From positions 5,332,001 to 5,396,000 of the forward strand of contig BSBM01000186.1 in assembly GCA_027924585.1 (NCBI GenBank): DNA of 64,000 nt. Reading direction: 5' to 3'. Under the pieces are notes generated by a model that was given only the letters and a program-made list of their open reading frames with translations, made no database searches and was not told where the DNA came from. This DNA is from Larix kaempferi (lineage: Eukaryota > Streptophyta > Pinopsida > Pinales > Pinaceae). Below are positions 25,101 through 35,580 of this stretch, piece after piece; position 1 is the stretch's first letter; the number at the start of each line of letters is the position of its first letter. A program made the position numbers and the translations under genes.

Positions 25101-26278
25101 TTTGGTACATACAGCACATTGGAGAAGAAGCCATTCTCCATAGATATTTTCCCAATGCCATGAGCAGGGATTTCTGAGTCATCTCCCATTCGAATTGAGA
25201 GGCCACTGTAGGGAGCAAGTTCAGAAAACGAGTCTCTTGAGGAAGCCATGTGCCTTGAGGCACCTGAATCAATGATAAACAAAGGTGAATGAGATGAGCT
25301 AGCCACCAAAGCATGGCAGCTCTCCTTGTCTTCAGAAACGCACTCCTTCTTCTTGGAACTTTCAGGAAGAGGAATATTATTTTTCTGTAGGAGATGTGTC
25401 ATGGTGTCTATGGTTTTCTTCATGCATGAGCTCTCTGGATGAAAACCTCTTTGACAGTAGCTACATTTTGTCTTCTCAGCCTTCTTTCCCTTGTTCTTGA
25501 CAGGATTCGAAACCCCCTCAGAGGATTTGGGCCTCTCATCCTTTCTCTTCTTCTCTTGAGGTTTCGAAACCCTGGGTTTTTGCTTGCTTCTTCCACATTT
25601 CGAATCTCCAGCTGCAAGAACTTGATCTTTTTGTTTGATGGAGCCCATCAAGACCAGCTTGTCTTGCTCTTGAGTTAGCATCTCCATGAAGTCAGCCAAG
25701 GATGGCATCTTCCAACCTCTGACTGTGAGCCTTGTGGAGTTGAAGGAAGACACAAAAACTGAGTATTCAGAACCCAATTTGGAGAGAATGGACAACACCA
25801 ACTGTTCTTCTTTCTTCTCTATGCCACATTGTCTGATCTGCAAGACCAAGTTCTTGAACTTGGTGAAGAAGTCCTGGATGGAATCGAAATTCCCTGGGCT
25901 CAGTGAGACAAGCTCATTTTCGAGCTGGTGGCCTCTCATCTCATCAGTCTTTCCAAACAGTGTCTCAAGCTTGAGCCACACTTCATTTGGAGTTGCTAGA
26001 CTTTCTACATGAAACAGGAGGTCTCTCGAAATGCTGAGACAAAGGAGGCCAAATGCCTCATCCATTCTGTTAAAAAACTTGGATTTCTCCACAGCTGAGT
26101 TTGGCTCAACCTCAGTGCCCATCGTGATTCTGTAGAGACCCTTGGATCTCAGCAAAATCACCATTTCTGCCTTCCAATCGAAATAGTTGAAGGGTGTGAG
26201 CACGTTTGGGTGAGATGGCTCCATTCTCCTCTGCTGCAATTCGCACTTGCTGACAATGCTGAACTCCAATACCTGCAA
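22196..26278 (-). pseudogene. P1 left copy gag-pol with one nonsense codon
   Basis: Same 1360-codon frame as the intact right copy at 27386-31468, offset by exactly 5190 bp. One TAA at 22940-22942 (GAA in the other copy) splits it into a 1112-codon part (gag, protease, integrase, RT) and an RNase H part, of which 221 codons follow an ATG at 22861. Several residues look more canonical here than in the right copy: YVDDLLITGS in RT, ILWCDNQS and AEAEYRGA in RNase H. Against that, FAPVEK replaces FAPVAK and the nonsense codon removes RNase H. Almost all coding differences from the right copy change the amino acid. Confidence 0.93.
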
Positions 26279-26487
26279 ACAACTCTCAAATCACTCTGGA
26301 GGGATCTACACTCACAGATTCGAACCCTGTATGGATAGTGGGTGCATTCGGGAGAGCATCACACCTGAGAGGAGCCACTAGATTTCTCCAGTAAGCTCAA
26401 GGCAATGGCCTCAGGAATTATGTGGTTTCTCCACTGTTTCTGGCAATCCACTACAACAGTCTGCTGGTTCGAATTCTAGCTCCAAGA

Positions 26488-26499
26488 GCTCTGATACCA
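26488..26499 (-). promoter_or_regulatory. P1 primer binding site, left copy
   Basis: TGGTATCAGAGC on the minus strand, directly adjoining LTR b. It is a perfect match to the common plant initiator Met-tRNA primer site. The same site is at 31678-31689 for the right copy. Confidence 0.92.
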
Positions 26500-27203
26500 T
26501 GTAAAATCTCAAGCACAGTTGAATCTAGCTACTGTGGATTCCTCACTGGTGAAAGATTGCACAACATTTGCAAGAATTAGCATAAAAAATTTAAATGAAT
26601 GAAGAACAATACACATGAATTGGTGAATAATGTCAATATTATTAACTGTCCAACCTTAACAAAGGTTAAGAACACCCATATATACAAATCTGGAAGAATT
26701 TGAATCCATCTGGAGTGTTCACACTCATCTAGCTTAGAAAAAGCTCAAACCCCCCTAGGTTGACCAAAATATCCCAAACCATCCCAAACTGGTTCGAATC
26801 TGCAGTGTGAATGCTGGGAATGACTGGACAGGCCCATGTGACCTCACACATGTGAAGAAACTGGTTGGATAGAGGTTTGGAGTCTAAAATTGGTCAAAAA
26901 TGTGACAAAACAAGGCAAGATTGTCCACAAAGAGAGCAAATGCGCCCTAGGTAGAAGAGAAGCATGCTGAGTGCATTAAATGACCTGAGGAGGGCGCTCT
27001 AGGCATGCTGAGTGCATTAATTGCCCTGGGGAGCGCTCTACTTAGCTGGTTTGACTCAGCACTTGTTCACATTGCTAACTAGTTCAAGACAGTTTGACCA
27101 TTTACCAATCTAATCAACTTAGGGATGTAATCATTAATCACTTGGGCTAATTAATCATCATTAATAAATGATTAATGTACATAGGTGGAAAAATGTTCTA
27201 ACA
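26500..27203 (-). repeat. P1 LTR b (shared middle LTR)
   Basis: 704 bp. It serves as 5' LTR for the left copy and 3' LTR for the right copy. By eye it has one private difference (T at 27039, C in LTRs a and c). It abuts the primer site of the left copy (26488-26499) and the polypurine tract of the right copy (27204-27216), with no duplicated target bases on either side. Confidence 0.95.
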
Positions 27204-27216
27204 CCCCCCCTTAAGC
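27204..27216 (-). promoter_or_regulatory. P1 polypurine tract, right copy
   Basis: Identical to 22014-22026: GCTTAAGGGGGGG on the minus strand, touching LTR b. Confidence 0.85.
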
Positions 27217-27385
27217 TAGACTTAGTGAAATATCAAAAATTAAGGCCTTGGCAACTAGGCTCAAGTCACCTTTTACATCATAAAATTTATTTGTCCATGT
27301 AACCAAGGTAAGGAGGAAAACCACATGGGAAATAAAACCTCCCCTCTAAAATGGACATGTGGCATATATCAAAATACACCAATCA

Positions 27386-30300
27386 TCACCATGCATCACT
27401 CACCCCAAGCAAAGATCTAAGGTGAGTGAAGGTCTTCTCGGTAAAACACTTGGTGAAGATATCAGCAGTTTGCTCACTGGATGGGCAATACTGCAATGCT
27501 ATGATCCGGTCATGCACCAAACCCCGAATGTAATGCATGTGTATCTCTATGTGCTTGGTCCTCTGTCTCTGTACTGGATCGGTAGAAATCTTGATTGTAC
27601 TTTGATTATCACACGAAAGAATAGTGGGTGAATCAAAGACAATCCCGAACTCTGCAAGAATACCTTGCAACCAAACACATTGTGTGGCTGCATTGACTGC
27701 TCCCCCGTACTCGGCCTCAGCTGAAGATAAGGAAATAGTGCTTTGTTTCTTGCTTGACCAGCATATAGGTCCATGTGCAAGCATAAAGACATAACCGGAA
27801 GTTGACTTCCGATCAATACAATCACCGGCCCAATCAGAATCTGTAAATCCTACTAGTTCAAGGGATGAACCAGCAGCATAATGGATACCAAAAGACTTAG
27901 TACCCTGAACATAATGAAGGATCCTCTTGGCTGCCTTCCAATGGATCTCATGAGGCTCTTGCATGTGCCTTGCAACAGCCCCAACAGCATATGACAAATC
28001 TGGTCTAGAATGAGTAAGATATAGCAAACTCCCAACAAGTTGCCTATACAACGAACTGTCAACTAGTGGTGAAGAACCCCATTCTGTAAGCTTAACTCCT
28101 GAAAGAAATGGAAATTTTGAAGACTTACATTCAGCCATCTTAAATTTCTGCAGCAAATCTGAAGCATACCTTGACTGACATACAGAAATTCCATTCACAG
28201 ATTGATCAATCTCCAAACCCAGAAATTGTTTTAGCAATCCTAGATCGGTCATGGAGAATGCACTGTGCAATGCTCTCTTAACTGAGTCAAGTTCTTTGGT
28301 GCAGCTAACAGTGATCAAAAGATCATCAACATACAGTACAATAATCAATATCAGATCACTAACATGCTTCATATACACATTTGGATCGGACTTACACCTC
28401 TCAAACCCCAAAGATAGCAGAAAATTGTCCATTTTTGCATACCATGCTCTAGGAGCTTGCTTGAGCCCATAGAGTGATTTGTTCAACCTGCAAACAAGTG
28501 TATGATCAGAAATAAAACCTTCAGGCTGCTGCATATAAATCTCCTCATTCAGATCCCCATGAAGAAAGGCACTCTTTACATCCATGTGATGAATCTCCCA
28601 TCGCTTGGAAGCCCCAATGGCCAAAACTAGTCTTATGGAGTCCATCTTTGCCACCGGTGCAAATGTTTCTGTATAGTCCACTCCTTGGACCTGAGAGTAA
28701 CCCTTAGCCACCAACCTGGCCTTATACTTCAGATCAGAGCAATCAGATCCAATTTTGGTTCTATAAATCCACTTGCATTGCACTAGTTTCCTCTTGGGAG
28801 GAAGAGGGACCAAATCCCAAGTTTTGTTCTCATGGAGTGAGTTCATCTCCTCTTGCATGGCTGATTGCCATCTTGGGTCTGTACATGCTTCTGAATATGA
28901 CATTGGATCAGATCCAACCATCAAATAACATGCCTCACTCAGATCAGAATTATTATATGCAAAGGAATTGTGAAATTGAGATCTAGTTTTCCTAGCATCT
29001 TGGGGATCTCCCACTAGCTCTCCGGCACTTTGAATTGTTTTCTCTGCCCACTTGGGCCTTGAGGGAGGGATATGTTCAGAATCCATATCAACATCATCTT
29101 CAGCAATATCAGAATCAGAAATATCAGAGAATGAATCACTACTTACTTCATCATCAAGACGAGGGAATGAGCATTCCCCATCACCTTGTTCACTAGCTTG
29201 CAAAAATTCTTCCTCTTCGAATTTGACACTTCTTTCAATGAAAGTTTTGTGAGTGGATGGATCAAAGAGCTTGTAGCCCTTGGAATCCTCTGCATACCCA
29301 ACCATGATTGACTCCTTGCTTTGGGGCTGCAATGCCTTTCTCTTCTCCGGTGGAATTCTGGCCCAAGCCCTTGAGCCAAAAATTCTGAAATGTGAGACAT
29401 TTGGCTTGTGGCCCATCCAAGCTTCAAATGGAGTGATTCCTTGCAATGCTTTGTGTGGTGCCCTGTTCTGAACATATGCTGCACAATTCATAGCTTCAGC
29501 CCATAATTTAGGAGACAAATCCCTTGCTTGCAACATGCAAGTTGCCATCTCTTTCAGTGCTCTATTTTTGCGCTCTGCAACACCATTTTGCTGAGGTGTG
29601 TAGGGCACTGAGTGTTGCATCTGAATGCCATGCTCTTGACAGAGCTGCTGCAAATTGTTGTTGACATACTCTCTACCATTATCAGTCCTCAAAATCTTCA
29701 TGGCCTTCCCACTGAAGTTCTCAACCATGCTCTTAAAAATCTTGAAACAATCAAAGACTTCAGATTTTTGCTTAAGGAAAAATAACCAGCAGTACCTTGA
29801 GTAGTCATCGATGAAGGTGAGCACATATTTGCTGCAGCCATAGGAGGGAGTGGGGAGTGGCCCTATGAGATCAGAATGTACTATCGCAAGAGGTTGATCA
29901 GCCCTCCTAGCCTTCCCTTTATCATACTTCCTTTCAGGATGTTTCCCAATCATGCAACCCTTGCATGTTCTACTCGAAAATCTGATTTGGGGCAGCCCTT
30001 CTACCATATTTTCTTTGCTTAAAACTTGAAGATATCTGTAGTTTAGGTGCCCATACCTTTGATGCCATAGCTTGCTGGTCTCATTCCCATGTGACAGCAG
30101 CACACTTGGTGAAGAGAATTCGAGGAAGTGGGAGAACTTGTACATCTTCATGTCATGGTCTGCAACACCCTTTGCAACAATTTTCCCGGTGGAAACTTCT
30201 GATATCTCCACTTCATCCTGAGTGAAGACCACCTTCTTTGCTGCTCCAGTATGAGTCATTTGATACACAGAGAGCAAGTTTGCTGCAAGATTTGGTACAT

Positions 30301-31468
30301 ACAGCACATTGGAGAAGAAGCCATTCTCCATAGATATTTTCCCAATGCCATGAGCAGGGATTTTTGAGTCATCTCCCATTCGAATTGAGAGGCCACTGTA
30401 GGGAGCAAGTTCAGAAAACGAGTCTCTTGAGGAAGCCATGTGCCTTGAGGCACCTGAATCAATGATAAACAAAGGTGAATGAGATGAGCTAGCCACCAAA
30501 GCATGGCAGCTCTCCTTGTCTTCAGAAACGCACTCCTTCTTCTTGGAACTTTCAGGAAGAGGAATATTATTTTTCTGTAGGAGATGTGTCATGGTGTCTA
30601 TGGTTTTCTTCATGCATGAGCTCTCTGGATGAAAACCTCTTTGACAGTAGCTACATTTTGTCTTCTCAGCCTTCTTTCCCTTGTTCTTGACAGGATTCGA
30701 AACCCCCTCAGAGGATTTGGGCCTCTCATCCTTTCTCTTCTTCTCTTGAGGTTTCGAAACCCTGGGTTTTTGCTTGCTTCTTCCACATTTCGAATCTCCA
30801 GCTGCAAGAACTTGATCTTTTTGTTTGATGGAGCCCATCAAGACCAGCTTGTCTTGCTCTTGAGTTAGCATCTCCATGAAGTCAGCCAAGGATGGCATCT
30901 TCCAACCTCTGACTGTGAGCCTTGTGGAGTTGAAGGAAGACACAAAAACTGAGTATTCAGAACCCAATTTGGAGAGAATGGACAACACCAACTGTTCTTC
31001 TTTCTTCTCTATGCCACATTGTCTGATCTGCAAGACCAAGTTCTTGAACTTGGTGAAGAAGTCCTGGATGGAATCGAAATTCCCTGGGCTCAGTGAGACA
31101 AGCTCATTTTCGAGCTGGTGGCCTCTCATCTCATCAGTCTTTCCAAACAGTGTCTCAAGCTTGAGCCACACTTCATTTGGAGTTGCTAGACTTTCTACAT
31201 GAAACAGGAGGTCTCTCGAAATGCTGAGACAAAGGAGGCCAAATGCCTCATCCATTCTGTTAAAAAACTTGGATTTCTCCACAGCTGAGTTTGGCTCAAC
31301 CTCAGTGCCCATCGTGATTCTGTAGAGACCCTTGGATCTCAGCAAAATCACCATTTCTGCCTTCCAATCGAAATAGTTGAAGGGTGTGAGCACGTTTGGG
31401 TGAGATGGCTCCATTCTCCTCTGCTGCAATTCGCACTTGCTGACAATGCTGAACTCCAATACCTGCAA
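27386..31468 (-). CDS. P1 right copy: intact Ty1/copia Gag-Pol, 1360 aa
   Basis: Complete polyprotein in one frame. Gag (about 1-300) ends in a perfect CX2CX4HX4C zinc knuckle at residues 272-285. Protease has IDSGAS with the catalytic Asp at 337. The integrase has the zinc-binding His469, His474, Cys502, Cys505, then the DDE residues Asp533, Asp596 and Glu632. RT runs from about 883, with Asp963 and the YVDD box at 1046-1049. RNase H (1200-1330) has Asp1210 and AEAEY at 1250-1254; the third Asp is in SCDNQS (1287). The usual Trp before CDNQ is Ser here and EYRGA reads EYGGA, so activity is uncertain. The first ATG is at 31468; Met20 (MEPSHPN) is an equally plausible start. It lies 209 nt inside the primer site, and expression would start in LTR c. 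Confidence 0.95.
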   Translation of the reverse strand: MQVLEFSIVSKCELQQRRMEPSHPNVLTPFNYFDWKAEMVILLRSKGLYRITMGTEVEPNSAVEKSKFFNRMDEAFGLLCLSISRDLLFHVESLATPNEVWLKLETLFGKTDEMRGHQLENELVSLSPGNFDSIQDFFTKFKNLVLQIRQCGIEKKEEQLVLSILSKLGSEYSVFVSSFNSTRLTVRGWKMPSLADFMEMLTQEQDKLVLMGSIKQKDQVLAAGDSKCGRSKQKPRVSKPQEKKRKDERPKSSEGVSNPVKNKGKKAEKTKCSYCQRGFHPESSCMKKTIDTMTHLLQKNNIPLPESSKKKECVSEDKESCHALVASSSHSPLFIIDSGASRHMASSRDSFSELAPYSGLSIRMGDDSKIPAHGIGKISMENGFFSNVLYVPNLAANLLSVYQMTHTGAAKKVVFTQDEVEISEVSTGKIVAKGVADHDMKMYKFSHFLEFSSPSVLLSHGNETSKLWHQRYGHLNYRYLQVLSKENMVEGLPQIRFSSRTCKGCMIGKHPERKYDKGKARRADQPLAIVHSDLIGPLPTPSYGCSKYVLTFIDDYSRYCWLFFLKQKSEVFDCFKIFKSMVENFSGKAMKILRTDNGREYVNNNLQQLCQEHGIQMQHSVPYTPQQNGVAERKNRALKEMATCMLQARDLSPKLWAEAMNCAAYVQNRAPHKALQGITPFEAWMGHKPNVSHFRIFGSRAWARIPPEKRKALQPQSKESIMVGYAEDSKGYKLFDPSTHKTFIERSVKFEEEEFLQASEQGDGECSFPRLDDEVSSDSFSDISDSDIAEDDVDMDSEHIPPSRPKWAEKTIQSAGELVGDPQDARKTRSQFHNSFAYNNSDLSEACYLMVGSDPMSYSEACTDPRWQSAMQEEMNSLHENKTWDLVPLPPKRKLVQCKWIYRTKIGSDCSDLKYKARLVAKGYSQVQGVDYTETFAPVAKMDSIRLVLAIGASKRWEIHHMDVKSAFLHGDLNEEIYMQQPEGFISDHTLVCRLNKSLYGLKQAPRAWYAKMDNFLLSLGFERCKSDPNVYMKHVSDLILIIVLYVDDLLITVSCTKELDSVKRALHSAFSMTDLGLLKQFLGLEIDQSVNGISVCQSRYASDLLQKFKMAECKSSKFPFLSGVKLTEWGSSPLVDSSLYRQLVGSLLYLTHSRPDLSYAVGAVARHMQEPHEIHWKAAKRILHYVQGTKSFGIHYAAGSSLELVGFTDSDWAGDCIDRKSTSGYVFMLAHGPICWSSKKQSTISLSSAEAEYGGAVNAATQCVWLQGILAEFGIVFDSPTILSCDNQSTIKISTDPVQRQRTKHIEIHMHYIRGLVHDRIIALQYCPSSEQTADIFTKCFTEKTFTHLRSLLGVSDAW

Positions 31469-31677
31469 ACAACTCTCAAATCACTCTGGAGGGATCTACA
31501 CTCACAGATTCGAACCCTGTATGGATAGTGGGTGCATTCGGGAGAGCATCACACCTGAGAGGAGCCACTAGATTTCTCCAGTAAGCTCAAGGCAATGGCC
31601 TCAGGAATTATGTGGTTTCTCCACTGTTTCTGGCAATCCACTACAACAGTCTGCTGGTTCGAATTCTAGCTCCAAGA

Positions 31678-31689
31678 GCTCTGATACCA
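31678..31689 (-). promoter_or_regulatory. P1 primer binding site, right copy
   Basis: TGGTATCAGAGC on the minus strand, directly next to LTR c. It is a perfect initiator Met-tRNA primer site. Confidence 0.92.
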
Positions 31690-32393
31690 TGTAAAATCTC
31701 AAGCACAGTTGAATCTAGCTACTGTGGATTCCTCACTGGTGAAAGATTGCACAACATTTGCAAGAATTAGCATAAAAAATTTAAATGAATGAAGAACAAT
31801 ACACATGAATTGGTGAATAATGTCAATATTATTAACTGTCCAACCTTAACAAAGGTTAAGAACACCCATATATACAAATCTGGAAGAATTTGAATCCATC
31901 TGGAGTGTTCACACTCATCTAGCTTAGAAAAAGCTCAAACCCCCCTAGGTTGACCAAAATATCCCAAACCATCCCAAACTGGTTCGAATCTGCAGTGTGA
32001 ATGCTGGGAATGACTGGACAGGCCCATGTGACCTCACACATGTGAAGAAACTGGTTGGATAGAGGTTTGGAGTCTAAAATTGGTCAAAAATGTGACAAAA
32101 CAAGGCAAGATTGTCCACAAAGAGAGCAAATGCGCCCTAGGTAGAAGAGAAGCATGCTGAGTGCATTAAATGACCTGAGGAGGGCGCTCTAGGCATGCTG
32201 AGTGCATTAATTGCCCTGGGGAGCGCTCCACTTAGCTGGTTTGACTCAGCACTTGTTCACATTGCTAACTAGTTCAAGACAGTTTGACCATTTACCAATC
32301 TAATCAACTTAGGGATGTAATCATTAATCACTTGGGCTAATTAATCATCATTAATAAATGATTAATGTACATAGGTGGAAAAATGTTCTAACA
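31690..32393 (-). repeat. P1 LTR c
   Basis: 704 bp, the 5' LTR of the array in coding orientation. A TATA-like box is at 31868-31874 (minus). It carries C at each of the three sites where LTR a or b has T. The target copy TCATG follows at 32394-32398. Confidence 0.95.
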
Positions 32394-32398
32394 TCATG

Positions 32399-32658
32399 CT
32401 TCACTATTAAAGAAATATGTATACAATACTAAAGATGTTATTGATTGGTCATTATTATAGGTGGAGCCCAAAGGGGAGCTCACGCCATAACCACTCCACA
32501 TTCTGGACAAGAGAGAGGTCTAGCTTAGGAGGAGGACCATTACTCAGCTTAAAGTGCAATGGAGGCACTTTGGACCAAATGAGGCTACTTGGGAGAATGA
32601 GGCCACCATGAAAGAGGCATACCCCGCCTGGTTTCATGACTTCATTCCTAGTCCCTAG
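32399..32658 (+). pseudogene. C1 integrase tail with chromodomain, last part of polyprotein
   Basis: Rejoins the 21309 frame when P1 and one TCATG are removed. HxSLLKKYV, the usual end of the gypsy integrase tail, is followed by a chromodomain: PLHILDKREV, an Arg-rich turn (RRRTI), LKVQWRHFGPNEATWENE, then AYPAWFHDF. The aromatic and acidic positions of the fold are visible. Three internal stops (TAG, TAA, TAG) precede the natural TAG at 32656-32658. Chromodomains of this kind are thought to steer integration toward marked chromatin (family knowledge). The three parts add up to 4635 bp, 1545 codons including the stop. Confidence 0.93.
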
Positions 32659-32682
32659 AAACACCGAGATGGTGTTGTTCTA

Positions 32683-32694
32683 AGCAGGGAGGGA
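32683..32694 (+). promoter_or_regulatory. C1 polypurine tract
   Basis: GCAGGGAGGGA-type purine run touching the TG of the C1 3' LTR at 32695. Confidence 0.8.
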
Positions 32695-33749
32695 TGTAAT
32701 ATCCTGAATTTTGGACTAACTATTTTGTTGTTATATTGGGCCACGGCCCCAACACCTATGTTTATTTTGAGTATTGGGCATGATCCCTAGCACCTATGAT
32801 TTATTCTTTTATATGTATATCGACATATTGGGCATGGACCCTCACTGACTTCTTTATTTGAGTATATACTGGGCAAGAAGGCCCCAATGTTTAATGATGT
32901 TCTTCAGCTTTGATAAGGGTACAAACCCTAATATTCTGAGATGATCTTTTGTTACTTACTATGTAGAGCTATGATTTTACATTATTTGACTTATGAGTGT
33001 GTTGAGTGTGGACTCAGAAGCACACATGTAACCTACGTACCAGGCATAAGCCCCGATGTACCTAGAAGAATTTTTATGTACTGGGAGTAAGCCATGAGGT
33101 ACATTGAGTGTTGGGCCTAAGCCCTGGAGCACTCCAAGATTGATAAACGAATACCAGATCCGAGGAAACTTAAATATTCTAGATGTGCCTCACAACCACA
33201 TTCTAGCACTAGTGTTGACCAGATGATCTATAATTGCACTAGCATAATGCCCATGTGAGAGTGTTGAGTTAAAAGGCTCTGAAGAGCACTCGGGGTTACT
33301 AAATCTCAAAGTGTTGAGTCGAAATGACTCTGAATAACACTTTTAGTTTCATCATACTTATTTGATTTGATTAAATGATTCATTTTTATCTATCATCAAG
33401 TACTGCGGGAACTACCGTGTTAAACGAGGGAATCTGACATGCAAGAGAGAGACAAGAGGTGCCTATCCAAGCCTACCGAAAGACCGTCCAAAGAAGTGGA
33501 CCTTAACCCTAATTTATTAAACCAAAGTATCATACAAGATTAAATATTGGTATTAAGAATTGTAATAAATAAGGATGGGATTATTTATTTAAAAAAGACA
33601 TTTATTCCATATAGGTTGCGCATAGTGGAATGCCACATTATGTAATAATATTAATAAAAGTATTAATATTTAGTGGACAACCATGATTGTAAATAATAGT
33701 AATAGTGTATTAATACCTAGGTTAGAATTACTATTATTATAATTATTGT
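32695..33749 (+). repeat. C1 3' LTR, first part
   Basis: Homologous to the 5' LTR from 8011 with frequent substitutions and small indels. It is cut at 33749 by G1, whose target copy ATTGT is 33745-33749. The recurrent GGGC/GGCCC semi-palindromes are at about 32735-33130. Confidence 0.93.
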
Positions 33750-34963
33750 TGTAATGCCCCTCAAACTCGCTACGACTATCGATGTTGATAACACTTATGG
33801 GTAAGTGACCCAGTTAAAGAAACCGAGATAAATCACTGTGAACATGATGATTACGAATAAAATTGGCAACTGACTAGCGATGTATGAGATAAATGTATAT
33901 GTTTCTAATGATGGATTTAATGATGATTTTGGATAATTGTGATTTGGCTGATTGATTAACACATGGGAAATCTTATAATGAATATCGTATTTAGGCTGAA
34001 TTATGGAAATGAAATTATGAGGGTGCTTATAATGTTTGCTTAACGATTAGAGAATGAATGAAGTATATTATGATGTATGACGAAACAATTCAATATCGAG
34101 ATTGATGAATGTTAGATATGGTCGACTGATTAAGATGGAATGACTGAATGCTAGACATGCTTGATTGATTGAGATAGAAATGATTAAATGAATGATAGAT
34201 GAATGCTCGACTGACTGAGATACTAGAATGAATGATGTAAATATGTAGTGCCCCTAGACTACTATAGACATTGAGGGCACCTGCTGAGTCACCCAACTGT
34301 TTGAAATGTTAATAAAATAACCCTATGATTTTATTTTGAGTATATTTATGATTACGATTGATTGATATATGTGCATTTGGGTAGTTATTGTGAATGGACA
34401 ATTTCATGTTATTTAACGATTAACTTTGATATGAAAATTGTACATATGGATAATGCTTAACGACTAGCTATACGGTGATTATGTATTTGTCGACGAAATG
34501 TATATTTGATTAGAAGTTTGAATAAATCATAAATGTTTAACAATACTTGATTTAGAAATTAGATGATGATTATTGAGGACAGTGCTACTAATAAATTGTT
34601 GCGAGAAGTGTGTGTAGAAACAAGCGAGATGGTTCACCAACGGACACACAAAGGAACATGAAGGGTCGTAGAGTACGGGTAAATCATACACAGGGGGAGC
34701 GACGACGATGTCGACTTCCGACAAGAATACCACGCATGAGCAGATAAGCACTGATCCGCTTGCTCAAGAGGAATGCGTGAGAGCGTACGAGGTGGGCCAC
34801 GACGGAGTTGGTCACATACGAGTTGAGGGGCGCACAGTGAGAACAGACTCACTCCTCAGCGCCATTAGTCCCTAGATAGCATGTAGACGGAGGATGGATG
34901 GTAACGATTCCTAAAATCCCTACAAGAGTTCCCGCAAGTCAAAACGGAAAGATGGTGGCAGAA

Positions 34964-35158
34964 GGGCCCAACGATGCGGTACCCTGTCAAGAATGGAAAG
35001 AATGGACGCAAGGACCCAACGAGGTGGTACCATGCCAAGGAATGGAAACCATGGATGATTGGACCCGACGGAGTGGTGCCATGTCAGGGGATTAAAAATT
35101 AAGGAACCAGGAGCCCAACGACGCGGCACCGTGATCCTAGTGAGTTTGATTGTTAAAT
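34964..35158 (+). repeat. 48/49-bp minisatellite in G1 5' LTR
   Basis: GGNCCCAACGANG.GGTACC-type units start at 34964, 35012, 35061 and 35110 (steps 48, 49, 49). Each has the GGACCCAACGA core and a GGTACC or GGTGCC box. The same four units are in the G1 3' LTR (38788-38982), in S1 (reverse) and in G2 (from 63453). The first steps fall in phase with a 65-codon sense frame (34898-35095). Confidence 0.85.
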
Positions 35159-35570
35159 TAAACTGCATAAAAACTTAGGAGAATAACTCTAGATTATTAC
35201 TTAGCAAATGCATAACAATAGCTTAGACATTTGCACATGAATAGTTATTTTGTTGAGAATTTAAATTAATAGAAATTATTATTTAGGAGCAAAATAGATT
35301 AGACACCTAGTCAACTAAAAGCTAGGAGTTGATTAAAATATCTGGGGGACAAACTAGAGCAAACTTAGGGATGTAGGTGCACTTCCCAGAGAAACTGACA
35401 CTTGGATGGGTGAGTGTTTTAATTAAATAAATAATTAAAAATAATTAATTATGCATGAAGCGACATGTGTCGTAGGAGATTTCCCTTTATAAGGAAGGCT
35501 TAAGGAATGGGTAAGGGGCCCATAATTTGGACGATTGTCGTAATTTTCGAATGCCTCAAAGACTTGCTGC

Positions 35571-35580
35571 TATATAAGGG
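35571..35580 (+). promoter_or_regulatory. TATA-like box in G1 5' LTR
   Basis: TATATAAGGG, about 370 bp before the LTR end. The G1 3' LTR and S1 have TATCTAAGGG at the same place, so this copy has either the better or a chance-improved box. A second candidate, CCCTTTATAAGG, lies about 85 bp upstream in every family member. Confidence 0.45.

Larger units (their letters stand above)
21310..32393 (-). mobile_element. P1: tandem Ty1/copia array, LTR-internal-LTR-internal-LTR
   Basis: Flanked by one pair of 5-bp duplications TCATG (21305-21309, 32394-32398) and lying inside C1 pol. Three LTRs of 704 bp (21310-22013, 26500-27203, 31690-32393) separate two internal regions of 4486 bp. Repeat length is exactly 5190 bp. 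The coding strand is minus: each internal region has a Met-tRNA primer site next to the right-hand LTR and a purine tract next to the left-hand one. The two halves differ at about a dozen and a half sites that I found. One target duplication and a shared middle LTR fit unequal recombination between LTRs of one insertion; an assembly duplication of two haplotypes is the alternative. Confidence 0.95.
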
